Shown here: positions 8,388 through 15,790 of the stretch, piece after piece
How the letters are laid out: every line of letters begins with the position of its first letter
How positions within the stretch are numbered: the first letter of the stretch is position 1
NCBI GenBank assembly: GCA_963667505.2
Contig: OY763490.2
Coordinates: 1,984,001 to 2,048,000 of the forward strand
From: Aldehydirespirator sp963667505
GTDB lineage: Bacteria > Actinomycetota > Acidimicrobiia > Acidimicrobiales > Aldehydirespiratoraceae
Length of the DNA stretch: 64,000 nt
Direction: 5' to 3'
Notes under the pieces: generated by a model
The model's input: only the letters and a program-made list of their open reading frames with translations
The model's database searches: none
What the model was told of the DNA's origin: nothing
Made by a program: the position numbers and the translations under genes

Positions 8388-8501
8388 CGACTCCACGCCG
8401 CGCCACACCAACAAGTCGCGACCGCATCGGTCACCACCACCCGGTCGCCAAACGCAAGCCGACTCCCACACGCCGCGCCACACCAACAAGTCGCGACCGC
8501 A
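8388..8501. repeat. Pair of about 40-bp direct repeats
   Basis: The element ending GCCACACCAACAAGTCGCG occurs at about 8388-8426 and again at 8460-8501, differing by a few bases. It lies between the kinase start and the end of the membrane-protein gene. The function is unknown. Confidence 0.6.
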
Positions 8502-8535
8502 GACGGACAAGCCCTCTGGGCGGGCCGTGGCCCGA

Positions 8536-8838
8536 TCAGGCGAGGAGGTCGTTGAGGTCGAGGACCACCAGGATCGCAAGCAGCACAATCACGCCTGCGT
8601 TGAGCACGGTGATCGGCCACCTCCAGCGATGACGGGAACTTTGGAAGCGCCGGATGCTCAGCACGTTGAACACGATGGCGACCGTGCCGATGGCCAAGCC
8701 GAGGCCCGAACCCACGCCCGACGCGATTCCCGCGGCTGGCAGCACCCACGGGAACAACACGTAGGCGAGGAAGCAGCGAATGCCCGACACCACGACTGCG
8801 ACGCTGAAGACCCGCTCCGCCGGCGTCTGGGGCGCCAT
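8536..8838 (-). CDS. Small membrane protein, 100 aa
   Basis: The product (MAPQTPAERVFSVAVVVSG onward) has three hydrophobic segments (around residues 8-30, 35-55 and 75-97), with a basic loop SIRRFQSSRHRWRW between the second and third. This resembles a widespread uncharacterised actinobacterial small membrane protein family. The open frame extends upstream through the hairpin array to 9255, but that part is repeat DNA and not protein-like. ATG 8838 is the best start; a GTG at 8877 is an alternative. It probably sits in the cytoplasmic membrane; the role is unknown. Confidence 0.65.
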   Translation of the reverse strand: MAPQTPAERVFSVAVVVSGIRCFLAYVLFPWVLPAAGIASGVGSGLGLAIGTVAIVFNVLSIRRFQSSRHRWRWPITVLNAGVIVLLAILVVLDLNDLLA

Positions 8839-8923
8839 GTCAGCGCGCGAGGTGGCGGGATCGGCGGCCGCGGTCACAGCCCTAGCGTGCCACGCGCCGA
8901 CCAGCGAGCCACCAGGTCCTCCC

Positions 8924-9262
8924 GAACTGGCAGCAGAATGCACGCATACCGTGCAGAGCACTGCCAAATCCCGACCGGACCCCGCCCGCAGCCCGAACTG
9001 GCAGCAGAATGCACGCATACCGTGCAAAACGCTGCCAAATCCCGAGGCACGGCCCGCAGCTCCAGCCGAACTGGCAGCCCACAACGCCCCAAAACGACCC
9101 CCACCGCTGCCAAATCCCGACCAGACCCCGCCCGCAGCCCGAACTGGCAGCAGAATGCACGCATACCGTGCAAAACGCTGCCAAATCCCGACCCGGCCCG
9201 GCCCGCAGTCCGAACTGGCAGCAGAATGCACGCATACCGTGCAGAGCGCTGCCAATTTCTGA
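8924..9262. repeat. Hairpin repeat array 1 (five units)
   Basis: Units start at 8924, 8995, 9068, 9141 and 9212 (71-73 bp apart). Each carries conserved inverted arms TGGCAGC and GCTGCCA. In four units the centre holds a second inverted repeat (TGCACG-CATAC-CGTGCA); in the 9068 unit the centre is unrelated. The last unit ends 39 nt before the stop codon at 9302; read on the coding (minus) strand, the array starts just after that gene. There are no unique spacers and no U-tract. Confidence 0.9.
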
Positions 9263-9301
9263 GCGGCGCCCGCCGAAGCGGTACGCCGGGCGGGCCGGGG
9301 G

Positions 9302-9910
9302 TCAGGCCAGGGCGGCTAGGACTGTGTCGGTGTCGGTGACTGTCGAGACGTTCTGGAGGGCGTAGTCCACGGCCACCCGGTGCCACTCGCCGTCGAACGA
9401 GCCGGCCGCGTTCTCGGGGAACACCACGTAGTAGCCGAGGTCGGCGCCGGTGCGGGCCGTGTGCGACATGGCCATGTTGGTCAGCACGCCGCTGAGGATG
9501 AGCGTGTCCCGCCCGAAGCCCTTGAGCATCGTGTCCAACCGAGTGTCATGGAACGCGCTCATGCGCATCTTCTCGATGATGAAGTCGCCCTCGACGGGGG
9601 CGGTGGCCGGCGACGGCTCGGCCCCCCAAGTGCCGCGGTCGAGGCTGCCCGACGACGCCACCGCCTCGAAGAGGCCGGCGTTCACCTTGAAGCCGGGCGA
9701 GCCGGGCTCCACGATGAACCAGACGTGGAACACCGGGATGTCGAGCTCGCGGCAGCGGTCCGCCAGACGGTTGATGTTGGCCTCGAGGTTCTGCTCCGCG
9801 TGGTGGGCGCGGGACTCGGGCGTCGAGAACGCTCCCCCCTCGGTGAGCGACGCGTTCTGCATGTCCTGGATGATCAGGGCGCAGCGTCCGGGATCTAGTT
9901 CGAGTGCCAT
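9302..9910 (-). CDS. Isochorismatase-like cysteine hydrolase family protein lacking the catalytic Cys
   Basis: The 202-residue protein follows the isochorismatase/N-carbamoylsarcosine amidase family from end to end. Asp16 (LIIQDMQN) and Lys114 (IIEKMRMSAF) of the Asp-Lys-Cys triad are present. In the motif that normally reads G-x-x-T-x-x-C-V, this protein has GVLTNMAM, so residue 147 is Ala in place of the nucleophilic Cys. A classical amidase mechanism is therefore unlikely. The strong site AAGGAGG lies before the ATG. It is the last gene of the Mo-hydroxylase block, where an active relative would be expected to hydrolyse an amide or act after lactone opening. Confidence 0.85.
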   Translation of the reverse strand: MALELDPGRCALIIQDMQNASLTEGGAFSTPESRAHHAEQNLEANINRLADRCRELDIPVFHVWFIVEPGSPGFKVNAGLFEAVASSGSLDRGTWGAEPSPATAPVEGDFIIEKMRMSAFHDTRLDTMLKGFGRDTLILSGVLTNMAMSHTARTGADLGYYVVFPENAAGSFDGEWHRVAVDYALQNVSTVTDTDTVLAALA

Positions 9911-10010
9911 ATGGCCTCCTTCGGATTGAGTTGTGGACTTCCCGAGGCTCGGGCGCCGGAAGGCTCAGGCGCCGACGGCACCAACGGCGCTCGGCTCGGC
10001 GGCGCGGACC

Positions 10011-10922
10011 TCAGGCCCGCATGAACGCCTCGGTGTGGGGGGCGACGACGGTCGGCAGCGACCGCACGGTGGAGGACGCCGCGAAGAATAGGGTGCGGAA
10101 GTCGGGGCCTCCCCAGTGCAGGTTGGCCACCACCTCGTCGATCTCGACCACGCCGAGGTGGTTGGCGTCGGAGTCGAACACCCAGACGCCGCCGGGGCCG
10201 GTCACCCAGATGTTGCCCTGCTCGTCGCACTTCATGCCGTCGGGCACGCCGTCCACGTCGTCGTCGGACAGACCGTCGACGAACACGTCGCCGCCGTCGA
10301 GCGACCCGTCGGCGTTCACGCTGTAGACCCGCACGAGGGCGTGGGTGGTGTCGTTGATGTACAGCAGCGACTCGTCGGGCGAGAAGCACAGGCCGTTGGG
10401 CTGGTCGAAAGTGTCCTGATCGACGCAGAGCTCCGTGGCGCCGTCAGCGCCGGGCGCCACCCGGAACACGCCCTGCCAGCCCAGCTCGCGGGGCCGCTCC
10501 AGGCCGAAGCCGGGCATGCGGCCGTACCACGGGTCGGAGAAGTAGATGGTGCCGTCGGCCCGGACCACCACGTCGTTGGGGCTGTTCAGCTCGACCCCCT
10601 CGTAGTGCGACGCCACCGTCTCGCGGCTGCCGTCGGGACGCTCGCGCATCACCTTGGAGGTGGAGTGCTCGCACACGATCAGGTTCAGGTCGGCGTCGTA
10701 GGTCATGCCGTTGCACTTGTCGGCGGGCCGGCGCACCTCGGTGACCTCGCCGTCCTGCCAGCGGCGCCGCACATCGCCGGGCATGTCCGAGAACAGCAGG
10801 TGGTGGTCGCGGGGATGCCAGATCGGGCCCTCGGTGAAGTTGAAGCCGCTGCCGATCACCTCCACGGCCGCGTCTCGCTCGACGAGCTCCCAGAACCGGT
10901 CGTTGTTGGCTCTCAGGGTCAT
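10011..10922 (-). CDS. SMP-30/gluconolactonase/LRE family protein
   Basis: This 303-residue six-bladed propeller family protein hydrolyses lactones with a single divalent metal. Landmarks are FTEGPIWHPRDHHLLFSDM (metal-binding Glu near residue 31), the LNSPNDVVV segment (Asn), the FDQPNGLCFSPD segment and the NADGSLDGG turn. Placed directly after the split molybdenum hydroxylase, it could open a lactone made from the hydroxylated substrate. The gene starts at ATG 10922, 3 nt after the stop of a 16-residue mini-ORF that carries its AGGAGG site. Confidence 0.87.
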   Translation of the reverse strand: MTLRANNDRFWELVERDAAVEVIGSGFNFTEGPIWHPRDHHLLFSDMPGDVRRRWQDGEVTEVRRPADKCNGMTYDADLNLIVCEHSTSKVMRERPDGSRETVASHYEGVELNSPNDVVVRADGTIYFSDPWYGRMPGFGLERPRELGWQGVFRVAPGADGATELCVDQDTFDQPNGLCFSPDESLLYINDTTHALVRVYSVNADGSLDGGDVFVDGLSDDDVDGVPDGMKCDEQGNIWVTGPGGVWVFDSDANHLGVVEIDEVVANLHWGGPDFRTLFFAASSTVRSLPTVVAPHTEAFMRA

Positions 10923-10925
10923 TGT

Positions 10926-10976
10926 TCAGCCTCCTGTGGACGGGTCTCTAAAGAACGGACGGGCGCCAACGCTCAC
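10926..10976 (-). CDS. Bridging mini-ORF, 16 aa
   Basis: GTG 10976 overlaps the stop of the molybdopterin C-terminal subunit (GTGA). It encodes MSVGARPFFRDPSTGG, the last codons (ACA GGA GGC) forming the Shine-Dalgarno of the next gene. Its TGA is 3 nt before the ATG at 10922. Confidence 0.35.
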   Translation of the reverse strand: MSVGARPFFRDPSTGG

Positions 10977-12073
10977 GGCCCCCAGCTCTTGACAGACGAG
11001 ACGCTGTTGATCGACAGCTCCTCGTCGTAGACCACCACGCGTCCCTCGCGGCGGGGCTCGCCCCGGCCGTCGCGCTTGGCGTCGAGCGCGGCCAGGACCC
11101 GCTCGGGGGTGATCGGGAACTCGGTGACCCACACTCCCACCGCGTCGTGGATGGCGTTGGCGATCGCCGCGGGCTGGGCGTTGTTGGCCATCTCGCCGAT
11201 GCCCTTGGCGCCGTAGGGGCCGCCGGAGGACGGGTTCTCCATGAGCACGTTGCTGATCTCGGGGAGCCCGTCCATGGCCGGCACGTGGTAGGTGCTCATG
11301 CCGTCGCCCCGGTGCTCGAGGCTCGGGTAGTAGGGGTAGCAGGTCTCCAGCACGCCGAAGCCGAGGCCCATCACCGCGCCCCCCTCGATCTGGCCCTCGA
11401 CCAGGGTGGGGTTCATGGCCCGGCCGATGTCGTAGACCTGGGTTAGCTTCAGCACCCTCACGTCGCCGGTCTCGTCGTCCACCTCGACCTGGGCGGCGCA
11501 CGCCGCGTAGGAGATGGCCGCGTGGGGCGGCTTGTCCACCTCGCCGGTCTCGGGGTCGATGATGGCCGCGCCCGGGTTGAGGTGGGCGCCGTCGCCGGTC
11601 AGCAGCTCGCCGTGCACGAAGGTGGCCGCGCCGGCCACCTCGTCGATGCCCATCGACTTCGACGGCGTGCCCTTGACCGACACCGCGCCGTCGGCCACCT
11701 CGAGATCCTCGGGGTCGATCTCCATTTCTCGCGACGCCACCGCCAGGATCCGCTCGCGCACCTGGCGGGCCGCCTTCAGCACCGCGTTGCCGGCCACGAA
11801 CGTGGCCCGCGACGCGAACGTGCCGGTGCACATGGGCGACGAGTCGGTGTTGGAGTTGTCGTAGGTCACCCAGTCGTAGGGCACGCCGATGGTCTCGGCC
11901 ACGATCTGCGACTGGACGGTCTTGGAGCCGTTGCCGATGTCGGCCGTGCCCGAGAACACGTCCACCCGGCCGTCGGGCTTGACCTTGATCCAGGCCTGCG
12001 ACGGGTCGCCGTTCTGGTTCATGCCGGTCGGGTACTCGACGGTGGCGAGTCCCTCGCCGCGGTGCAGAGCCAT
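10973..12073 (-). CDS. Molybdopterin-binding subunit of xanthine dehydrogenase family, C-terminal half (separate gene)
   Basis: The 366 residues correspond to the second molybdopterin-binding domain of the large subunit. GYG-type signatures include GTADIGNGSKTVQSQ, DIGRAMNPTLVEGQIEGGA and the active-site loop PYGAKGIGE with the catalytic Glu. The ATG at 12073 overlaps the TGA of the N-terminal half (ATGA), with GGGAGGAGG upstream in the preceding gene. The two genes replace the single large subunit seen in the second operon (45635-47896). The halves must associate to form one active site. Substrate unknown. Confidence 0.88.
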   Translation of the reverse strand: MALHRGEGLATVEYPTGMNQNGDPSQAWIKVKPDGRVDVFSGTADIGNGSKTVQSQIVAETIGVPYDWVTYDNSNTDSSPMCTGTFASRATFVAGNAVLKAARQVRERILAVASREMEIDPEDLEVADGAVSVKGTPSKSMGIDEVAGAATFVHGELLTGDGAHLNPGAAIIDPETGEVDKPPHAAISYAACAAQVEVDDETGDVRVLKLTQVYDIGRAMNPTLVEGQIEGGAVMGLGFGVLETCYPYYPSLEHRGDGMSTYHVPAMDGLPEISNVLMENPSSGGPYGAKGIGEMANNAQPAAIANAIHDAVGVWVTEFPITPERVLAALDAKRDGRGEPRREGRVVVYDEELSINSVSSVKSWGP

Positions 12074-13446
12074 CAGTGGCCTCCTCCCGACCCGATCTGG
12101 GCCATCAGATGGTCCGGCAGCATGTCGGCGGAACGCTCGGCCCTGGTCATGGACCGCAGCTCGTCGCTCAACTCGGCGCCGGTGGACGCAGCCAGCGACT
12201 GCAGCACTTCCACGGTGCTGGGATCCTCGTAGGGGATGCGGTTGGGCGACGTGTCGTTGACCCGGTTGGCGTTCTTGAGCCGGAACTCGTAGGGGTCCAT
12301 CCCCAATTCCCGGGCGACCCGCTCGGCGTGGATCTCGATGGCGGTGGACAGCCCGGTCACGCCGTAGCCGCGCATGGCGGTGGTGGGGATGCGGTTGGTG
12401 AACACCACGTACCCGTCGAAGTGCAGGTTGGGGATGGTGTAGGCGCCGGTGTGGTGGAAGCTGTGCTTGGTCAGGCCGTACACCGAGAAGCGCCCGTAGG
12501 CGCCGGCGTCGTGGATGGTGAGCATCTTGCGGCCCAGGATCCAGCCGTCGCGGCTGACGGCGTCGATGATCTCCATGTGCCACGGGCCCCGGTTGCCCGA
12601 CGCCAGCATCTCCTCCTCGCGGGTCCAGCGCCACTTGACGGGCCGGCCCGACTTCTGGGCGGCCAGCGCGGTCAGCGAGTCCGAGGCGGTGTCGACCTTG
12701 CCCCCGAAGCCGCCGCCCACGGTGCCGCCCACCATCTTCACCTGGCTCATCGGCAGCTGGAGGTGCGAGCACACCACGCCGAGCGAGAAGTACATCGCCT
12801 GGGTGCAGGTGTGGACCGTGAGACGGCCGTCGGGCTCGGGGACGGCCACGCACACCTGGGTCTCCAGCGGCGCCTGCTCCTGGGACTGGGTGCGGTAGGT
12901 GCCCTGCACGATCAGGTCAGCGGCCTCGAAGGCCTCGTCGATGTCGCCGCGGCGGATCTGGCGGACGTCGAGGTTGCCCTCGTACTGGTCGTACCAGTTG
13001 CCGAAGGTGTCGTTGACCACCGGCGCGCCGTCCTCGAAGGCGAGGCGCACGTCGAGCAGAGCGGGCAGCTCCTCGTAGTCGACCTCTATGGCCGCGCAGG
13101 CGGCCCGGGCGATCTCGACCGTGTCGGCTGCCACCAGCGCGACCGGCTGGCCCCGGTAGCGCACGTGGTCCTTGGCCAGCAGCGGCTCGTCTCCGGGGAT
13201 GCCCCCTCCGGAGAGGTGGCCGTACACCAGCAGGGGGACGTCGGTGTGGGTGATCACGGCGTGGACGCCGGCCATGGCCTCGGCCGCGCCGACCTCGATG
13301 CGGGTGACCTTGGCGTTGTGGTGCGGCGACCGCAGGGCGGCGGCGTGCAGCATGCCCGGCAGGCGCACGTCGTCGACGTAGGTGGTGCGCCCGGTCACGT
13401 GCCCGACACCGTCATAGCGCGGCAGGCGCGCTCCAACGACCTTCAT
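12073..13446 (-). CDS. Molybdopterin-binding subunit of xanthine dehydrogenase family, N-terminal half (separate gene)
   Basis: The 457 residues contain the a/b hammerhead domain (residues 1-120, starting MKVVGARLPRYDGVGHVTG) and the first molybdopterin-binding domain with GGTVGGGFGGKVD near 230. It then stops at the position where family members continue into the second Mo domain. The stop overlaps the next start, so this is an ordered gene split and not a frameshift: both halves have their own starts, and the upstream half carries a ribosome-binding site near its end. Similar splits are known in nicotinate dehydrogenase-type enzymes. Confidence 0.88.
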   Translation of the reverse strand: MKVVGARLPRYDGVGHVTGRTTYVDDVRLPGMLHAAALRSPHHNAKVTRIEVGAAEAMAGVHAVITHTDVPLLVYGHLSGGGIPGDEPLLAKDHVRYRGQPVALVAADTVEIARAACAAIEVDYEELPALLDVRLAFEDGAPVVNDTFGNWYDQYEGNLDVRQIRRGDIDEAFEAADLIVQGTYRTQSQEQAPLETQVCVAVPEPDGRLTVHTCTQAMYFSLGVVCSHLQLPMSQVKMVGGTVGGGFGGKVDTASDSLTALAAQKSGRPVKWRWTREEEMLASGNRGPWHMEIIDAVSRDGWILGRKMLTIHDAGAYGRFSVYGLTKHSFHHTGAYTIPNLHFDGYVVFTNRIPTTAMRGYGVTGLSTAIEIHAERVARELGMDPYEFRLKNANRVNDTSPNRIPYEDPSTVEVLQSLAASTGAELSDELRSMTRAERSADMLPDHLMAQIGSGGGH

Positions 13447-13496
13447 GGCTGTCCTCCTCGTGTCTCGGCTGTCCCGGCGCGGGCCGCGGCGGTCAT
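13443..13496 (-). CDS. Bridging mini-ORF, 17 aa
   Basis: ATGA overlap with the 2Fe-2S gene stop and ATGA overlap with the next gene start. It encodes MTAAARAGTAETRGGQP; the codons for RGG are the GGAGGA ribosome-binding site of the downstream gene. The start-to-start distance is 50 nt (2 mod 3). Confidence 0.45.
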   Translation of the reverse strand: MTAAARAGTAETRGGQP

Positions 13497-14014
13497 GACT
13501 CGGCTCCGGCGATCGTCACGTAGGTGTTGTTGGCCCCCGACGCCGTTGATGCGGTGTCGAGCTCGCCGCCGGCGGCGGCCGCGGCCACTGCCTCGATGAT
13601 CTTCACGTACCCGGTGCAGCGGCAGTAGTGGCCGGCCAGAGCCTCGCCGATGGCGGCGGCGTCGGCGGTGCCGCCCGCATTGATGTAGGCGGTGGCGGCC
13701 ACCACCAAGCCGTCGGTGCAGAAGCCGCACTGGGCCGCGTAGTGGTGGATGAAGGCCTGCTGGACCCTGGACAGGTCCTCGGGGGTTCCCAGCCCCTCCA
13801 CCGTGACCACTTCGGAGCCCTCCAGCGTGCAGACGGCGGTCAGGCACGACCGCCGGGGCTGGCCGTCGATGAGGACGGTGCACGCCCCGCAGGCCCCGGA
13901 CTCGCATCCGGCCTTGGGGCTGGTGATGTCCAGCTCCTCGCGCAGCACCGTGAGCAGCGACGTCAGCGGCGGCGACTGCACCGTGCAGGCGACGGAATTG
14001 ACAGTCAGATCCAT
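13493..14014 (-). CDS. 2Fe-2S subunit of xanthine dehydrogenase family enzyme
   Basis: The 173-residue small subunit has an N-terminal plant-type ferredoxin domain (GCESGACGACTVLIDG, then a further Cys in RRSCL). A C-terminal helical domain follows, with CGFCTDG and CRCTGY binding the second cluster. It passes electrons from the Mo site to FAD. ATG 14014 is supported by GGAGAG and follows the FAD gene stop by one base (TGA-C-ATG). The C-terminus is extended by an Ala/Ser/Thr-rich tail of about 25 residues. Confidence 0.92.
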   Translation of the reverse strand: MDLTVNSVACTVQSPPLTSLLTVLREELDITSPKAGCESGACGACTVLIDGQPRRSCLTAVCTLEGSEVVTVEGLGTPEDLSRVQQAFIHHYAAQCGFCTDGLVVAATAYINAGGTADAAAIGEALAGHYCRCTGYVKIIEAVAAAAAGGELDTASTASGANNTYVTIAGAES

Positions 14015-14015
14015 G

Positions 14016-14819
14016 TCACTCTCCAAGCTGCTCGAGGGCTCTGGCGACGTAGACGCCCAGCACCCGTCGGCGGTAGGCGGCCGACGCCAGGGCGTCGTCG
14101 TAGGGGTCGGCGTCGGCGGCGGCTGCGGCGGAGGCGTCGGCGATGGAGCCTCCGTCGGCCACCACCGCCTCGGCGGCGTGCAGCCGGCAGGCGTCGGGGG
14201 CCGCACCCGTGGCCGCTATGGCCACCGCGCCGTCGGCGCCGCGTACCGCGCTGACCGCGAGGGCGGTGAGCGAATGGGTGTGGTGGCGCCGCAGGGCCAC
14301 GAACGAGCCCGCCGCTGGCGCCGCGAACGCGATGTCGAGCAGCAGGGCGCCGGACGACGACCCGAACGAGGCCCCGAAGTCGGCGACCCCGCCGGTGTGG
14401 GTGCCGTCGGCGTCGGCCCAGCGCAGCACCGCGTCCATCGCGAGCAGCGGGCCGCGCAGGTCGCCGTAGGGTGCGGGCGAGCAGACGTTGCCGCCGATGG
14501 TGGCCTGAGCCCGCACCTCGATGTCGCCGATGTTGGCGGCGCAGGGCCCGGCCGGCGCGGGCAGAGCGGCGCACTCGGCGAGCGAAGCGGCCGCGCCCAC
14601 GGTGATGGTGCCGTTGGACTGTGAGATGGTGTCCATTCCGGCGCGGCCGAGCCAGACGGCCCGCTCCACCGCCACCTCGCCCAGCGTGATCTGGGGCACC
14701 AGCAGCGTGCCGCCGGCCAGCACCGCCGCCGAAGGCGACCCGGTCACCGCCGCCGCGGCCTCGGCCTCGGAGGTCGGGATGCTCACCGAGTCTGGGCCCG
14801 CCGTCGCTGTCGCTGTCAT
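14016..14819 (-). CDS. FAD-binding subunit of xanthine dehydrogenase family enzyme (CoxM-like)
   Basis: The 267-residue protein has the vanillyl-alcohol-oxidase-type FAD motifs AVLAGGTLL near the N-terminus and ATIGGNVCSPAPYGD in the middle, plus a C-terminal CO-dehydrogenase flavoprotein domain ending in the RRRVLGVYVAR segment. It is the first gene of the hydroxylase set FAD, 2Fe-2S, Mo-N, Mo-C. ATG 14819 is chosen because GGAGGG lies 4 nt upstream; an upstream in-frame ATG at 14885 would add a poorly conserved leader. Confidence 0.88.
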   Translation of the reverse strand: MTATATAGPDSVSIPTSEAEAAAAVTGSPSAAVLAGGTLLVPQITLGEVAVERAVWLGRAGMDTISQSNGTITVGAAASLAECAALPAPAGPCAANIGDIEVRAQATIGGNVCSPAPYGDLRGPLLAMDAVLRWADADGTHTGGVADFGASFGSSSGALLLDIAFAAPAAGSFVALRRHHTHSLTALAVSAVRGADGAVAIAATGAAPDACRLHAAEAVVADGGSIADASAAAAADADPYDDALASAAYRRRVLGVYVARALEQLGE

Positions 14820-15001
14820 TGAACCCTCCAGTCGATCAGCCGAGGGCGCGCCCGCGGCAGATCGGTCGACGACATTCGCGCTCACCCGGATTCAAGCCGA
14901 CGGCGCCGCCGCGCAACAGGCGCTAGCGGAGCAACCTGCCCGCTCCGATGGGAGTGGCTCCTAAGCACTAGTCCCGGCCAGTGCGGCCGGGTGCGGCCGG
15001 G

Positions 15002-15661
15002 TTACGGCCGGGGAGGGAGCTTGGGGCGGTCGCGGTAGCGGGCCCTCAGGATCATGGCCACCAACTCGGTGCGCGACTGGACGTTGAACTTCATCAAGAT
15101 GTTGCTCACGTGGTTCTTCACGGTGTAGATGCTGAGATAGAGCCGCTCGGCGATCTCGGAATTGGAGAGGCCCGTCGCCAGCAGGTCGGCCACCTCGCGC
15201 TCCCGGTCGGTCAGCCCTCGCAGCACGTCGTGGTCGGACGCGATCAGGCGGGTGACCGACGAGTCCATGGCCGACTGGCCCGCGGCCGTGAAGCGGATCG
15301 AGGCGGCGAGGTCGTCGCCCGAGACGCTCTTGAGCTGGAAGCTGGTGGCCCCGGCCTCCAGCGCGGAGCGCAGCAGCGCGCCGTCGGTAAAGCTTGTGAG
15401 GGCCAGGACCCGCACATCCGGGGCCAGACGGGCGATCTCGGCGATCGCCTCCACCCCGCTGCCTCCGGGCATGATCAGGTCCATGACGACCACGTCGGGG
15501 CTCATCTCCACCACCCGGTCCACGGCCACGACACCGTTGTGGGCGGTGCCCACCACCTCGATGTCGTCGTAGCCGTCGAGGCAGGCGGTCACCCCCTCGC
15601 GCAGCAGGTCGTGATCGTCCACCACCACTACCCGGATCGGGTCGGCGGACGCTCCGGTCAT
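15002..15661 (-). CDS. NarL/FixJ-family response regulator
   Basis: The 219-residue regulator has a receiver domain (DDHDLL at 14-19, phospho-acceptor Asp in VVVMDLIMPGGSG, Lys in FQLKS) and a C-terminal LuxR-type helix-turn-helix (LTDREREVADLLATG, then SIYTVKNHVSNILMKF). It follows the histidine kinase gene at 15787-17631 through three tiny coupled ORFs, so the pair is clearly cognate. Likely targets are the importer and hydroxylase genes on either side; that is inferred from position only. Confidence 0.93.
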   Translation of the reverse strand: MTGASADPIRVVVVDDHDLLREGVTACLDGYDDIEVVGTAHNGVVAVDRVVEMSPDVVVMDLIMPGGSGVEAIAEIARLAPDVRVLALTSFTDGALLRSALEAGATSFQLKSVSGDDLAASIRFTAAGQSAMDSSVTRLIASDHDVLRGLTDREREVADLLATGLSNSEIAERLYLSIYTVKNHVSNILMKFNVQSRTELVAMILRARYRDRPKLPPRP

Positions 15662-15696
15662 GACGACAGCCCGGTCATGGCGGACGCTGCGGTCAT
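15658..15696 (-). CDS. Bridging mini-ORF, 12 aa (kinase-regulator spacer, third of three)
   Basis: Encodes MTAASAMTGLSS. ATGA overlaps at both ends: with the previous mini-ORF and with the response-regulator ATG. It begins like the regulator (MTGAS) and ends like the kinase (SS), as expected of a tandem duplication of the junction. Confidence 0.45.
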   Translation of the reverse strand: MTAASAMTGLSS

Positions 15697-15731
15697 GACG
15701 ACAGCCCGGTCATGGCGGACGCTGCGGTCAT
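15693..15731 (-). CDS. Bridging mini-ORF, 12 aa (second of three)
   Basis: Encodes MTAASAMTGLSS, identical to the next copy; the tandem period is 35 bp. ATGA overlaps at both ends. Confidence 0.45.
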   Translation of the reverse strand: MTAASAMTGLSS

Positions 15732-15790
15732 GACGACAGCCCGGTCATGGCGGACGTTCCGGCAGACGCTCCGGTGGACGCTGCGGTCAT
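15728..15790 (-). CDS. Bridging mini-ORF, 20 aa (first of three)
   Basis: The ATG overlaps the histidine kinase TGA. It encodes MTAASTGASAGTSAMTGLSS and ends in an ATGA overlap with the next mini-ORF. The start-to-start distance is 59 nt. Confidence 0.45.
   Translation of the reverse strand: MTAASTGASAGTSAMTGLSS

Noticed and set aside
8839..9255. N-terminal extension of the small membrane protein reading through hairpin array 1
   Set aside because: The frame is open only because the repeats lack stops on that strand; the translation is repetitive and unrelated to the membrane protein.
8924..9262. CRISPR-like array
   Set aside because: The repeated units are adjacent with no unique spacers of constant length, the arms are palindromic with exchangeable centres, and no cas genes are in the window.
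9911..10010. Bridging mini-ORF between the lactonase and isochorismatase-like genes
   Set aside because: The stop reads CCTGAGG with no overlapping start, so this spacer is ordinary.
12076..13599. 507-codon ORF on the plus strand
   Set aside because: Antisense shadow of the split molybdopterin N-terminal subunit and 2Fe-2S genes, whose motifs are unambiguous.
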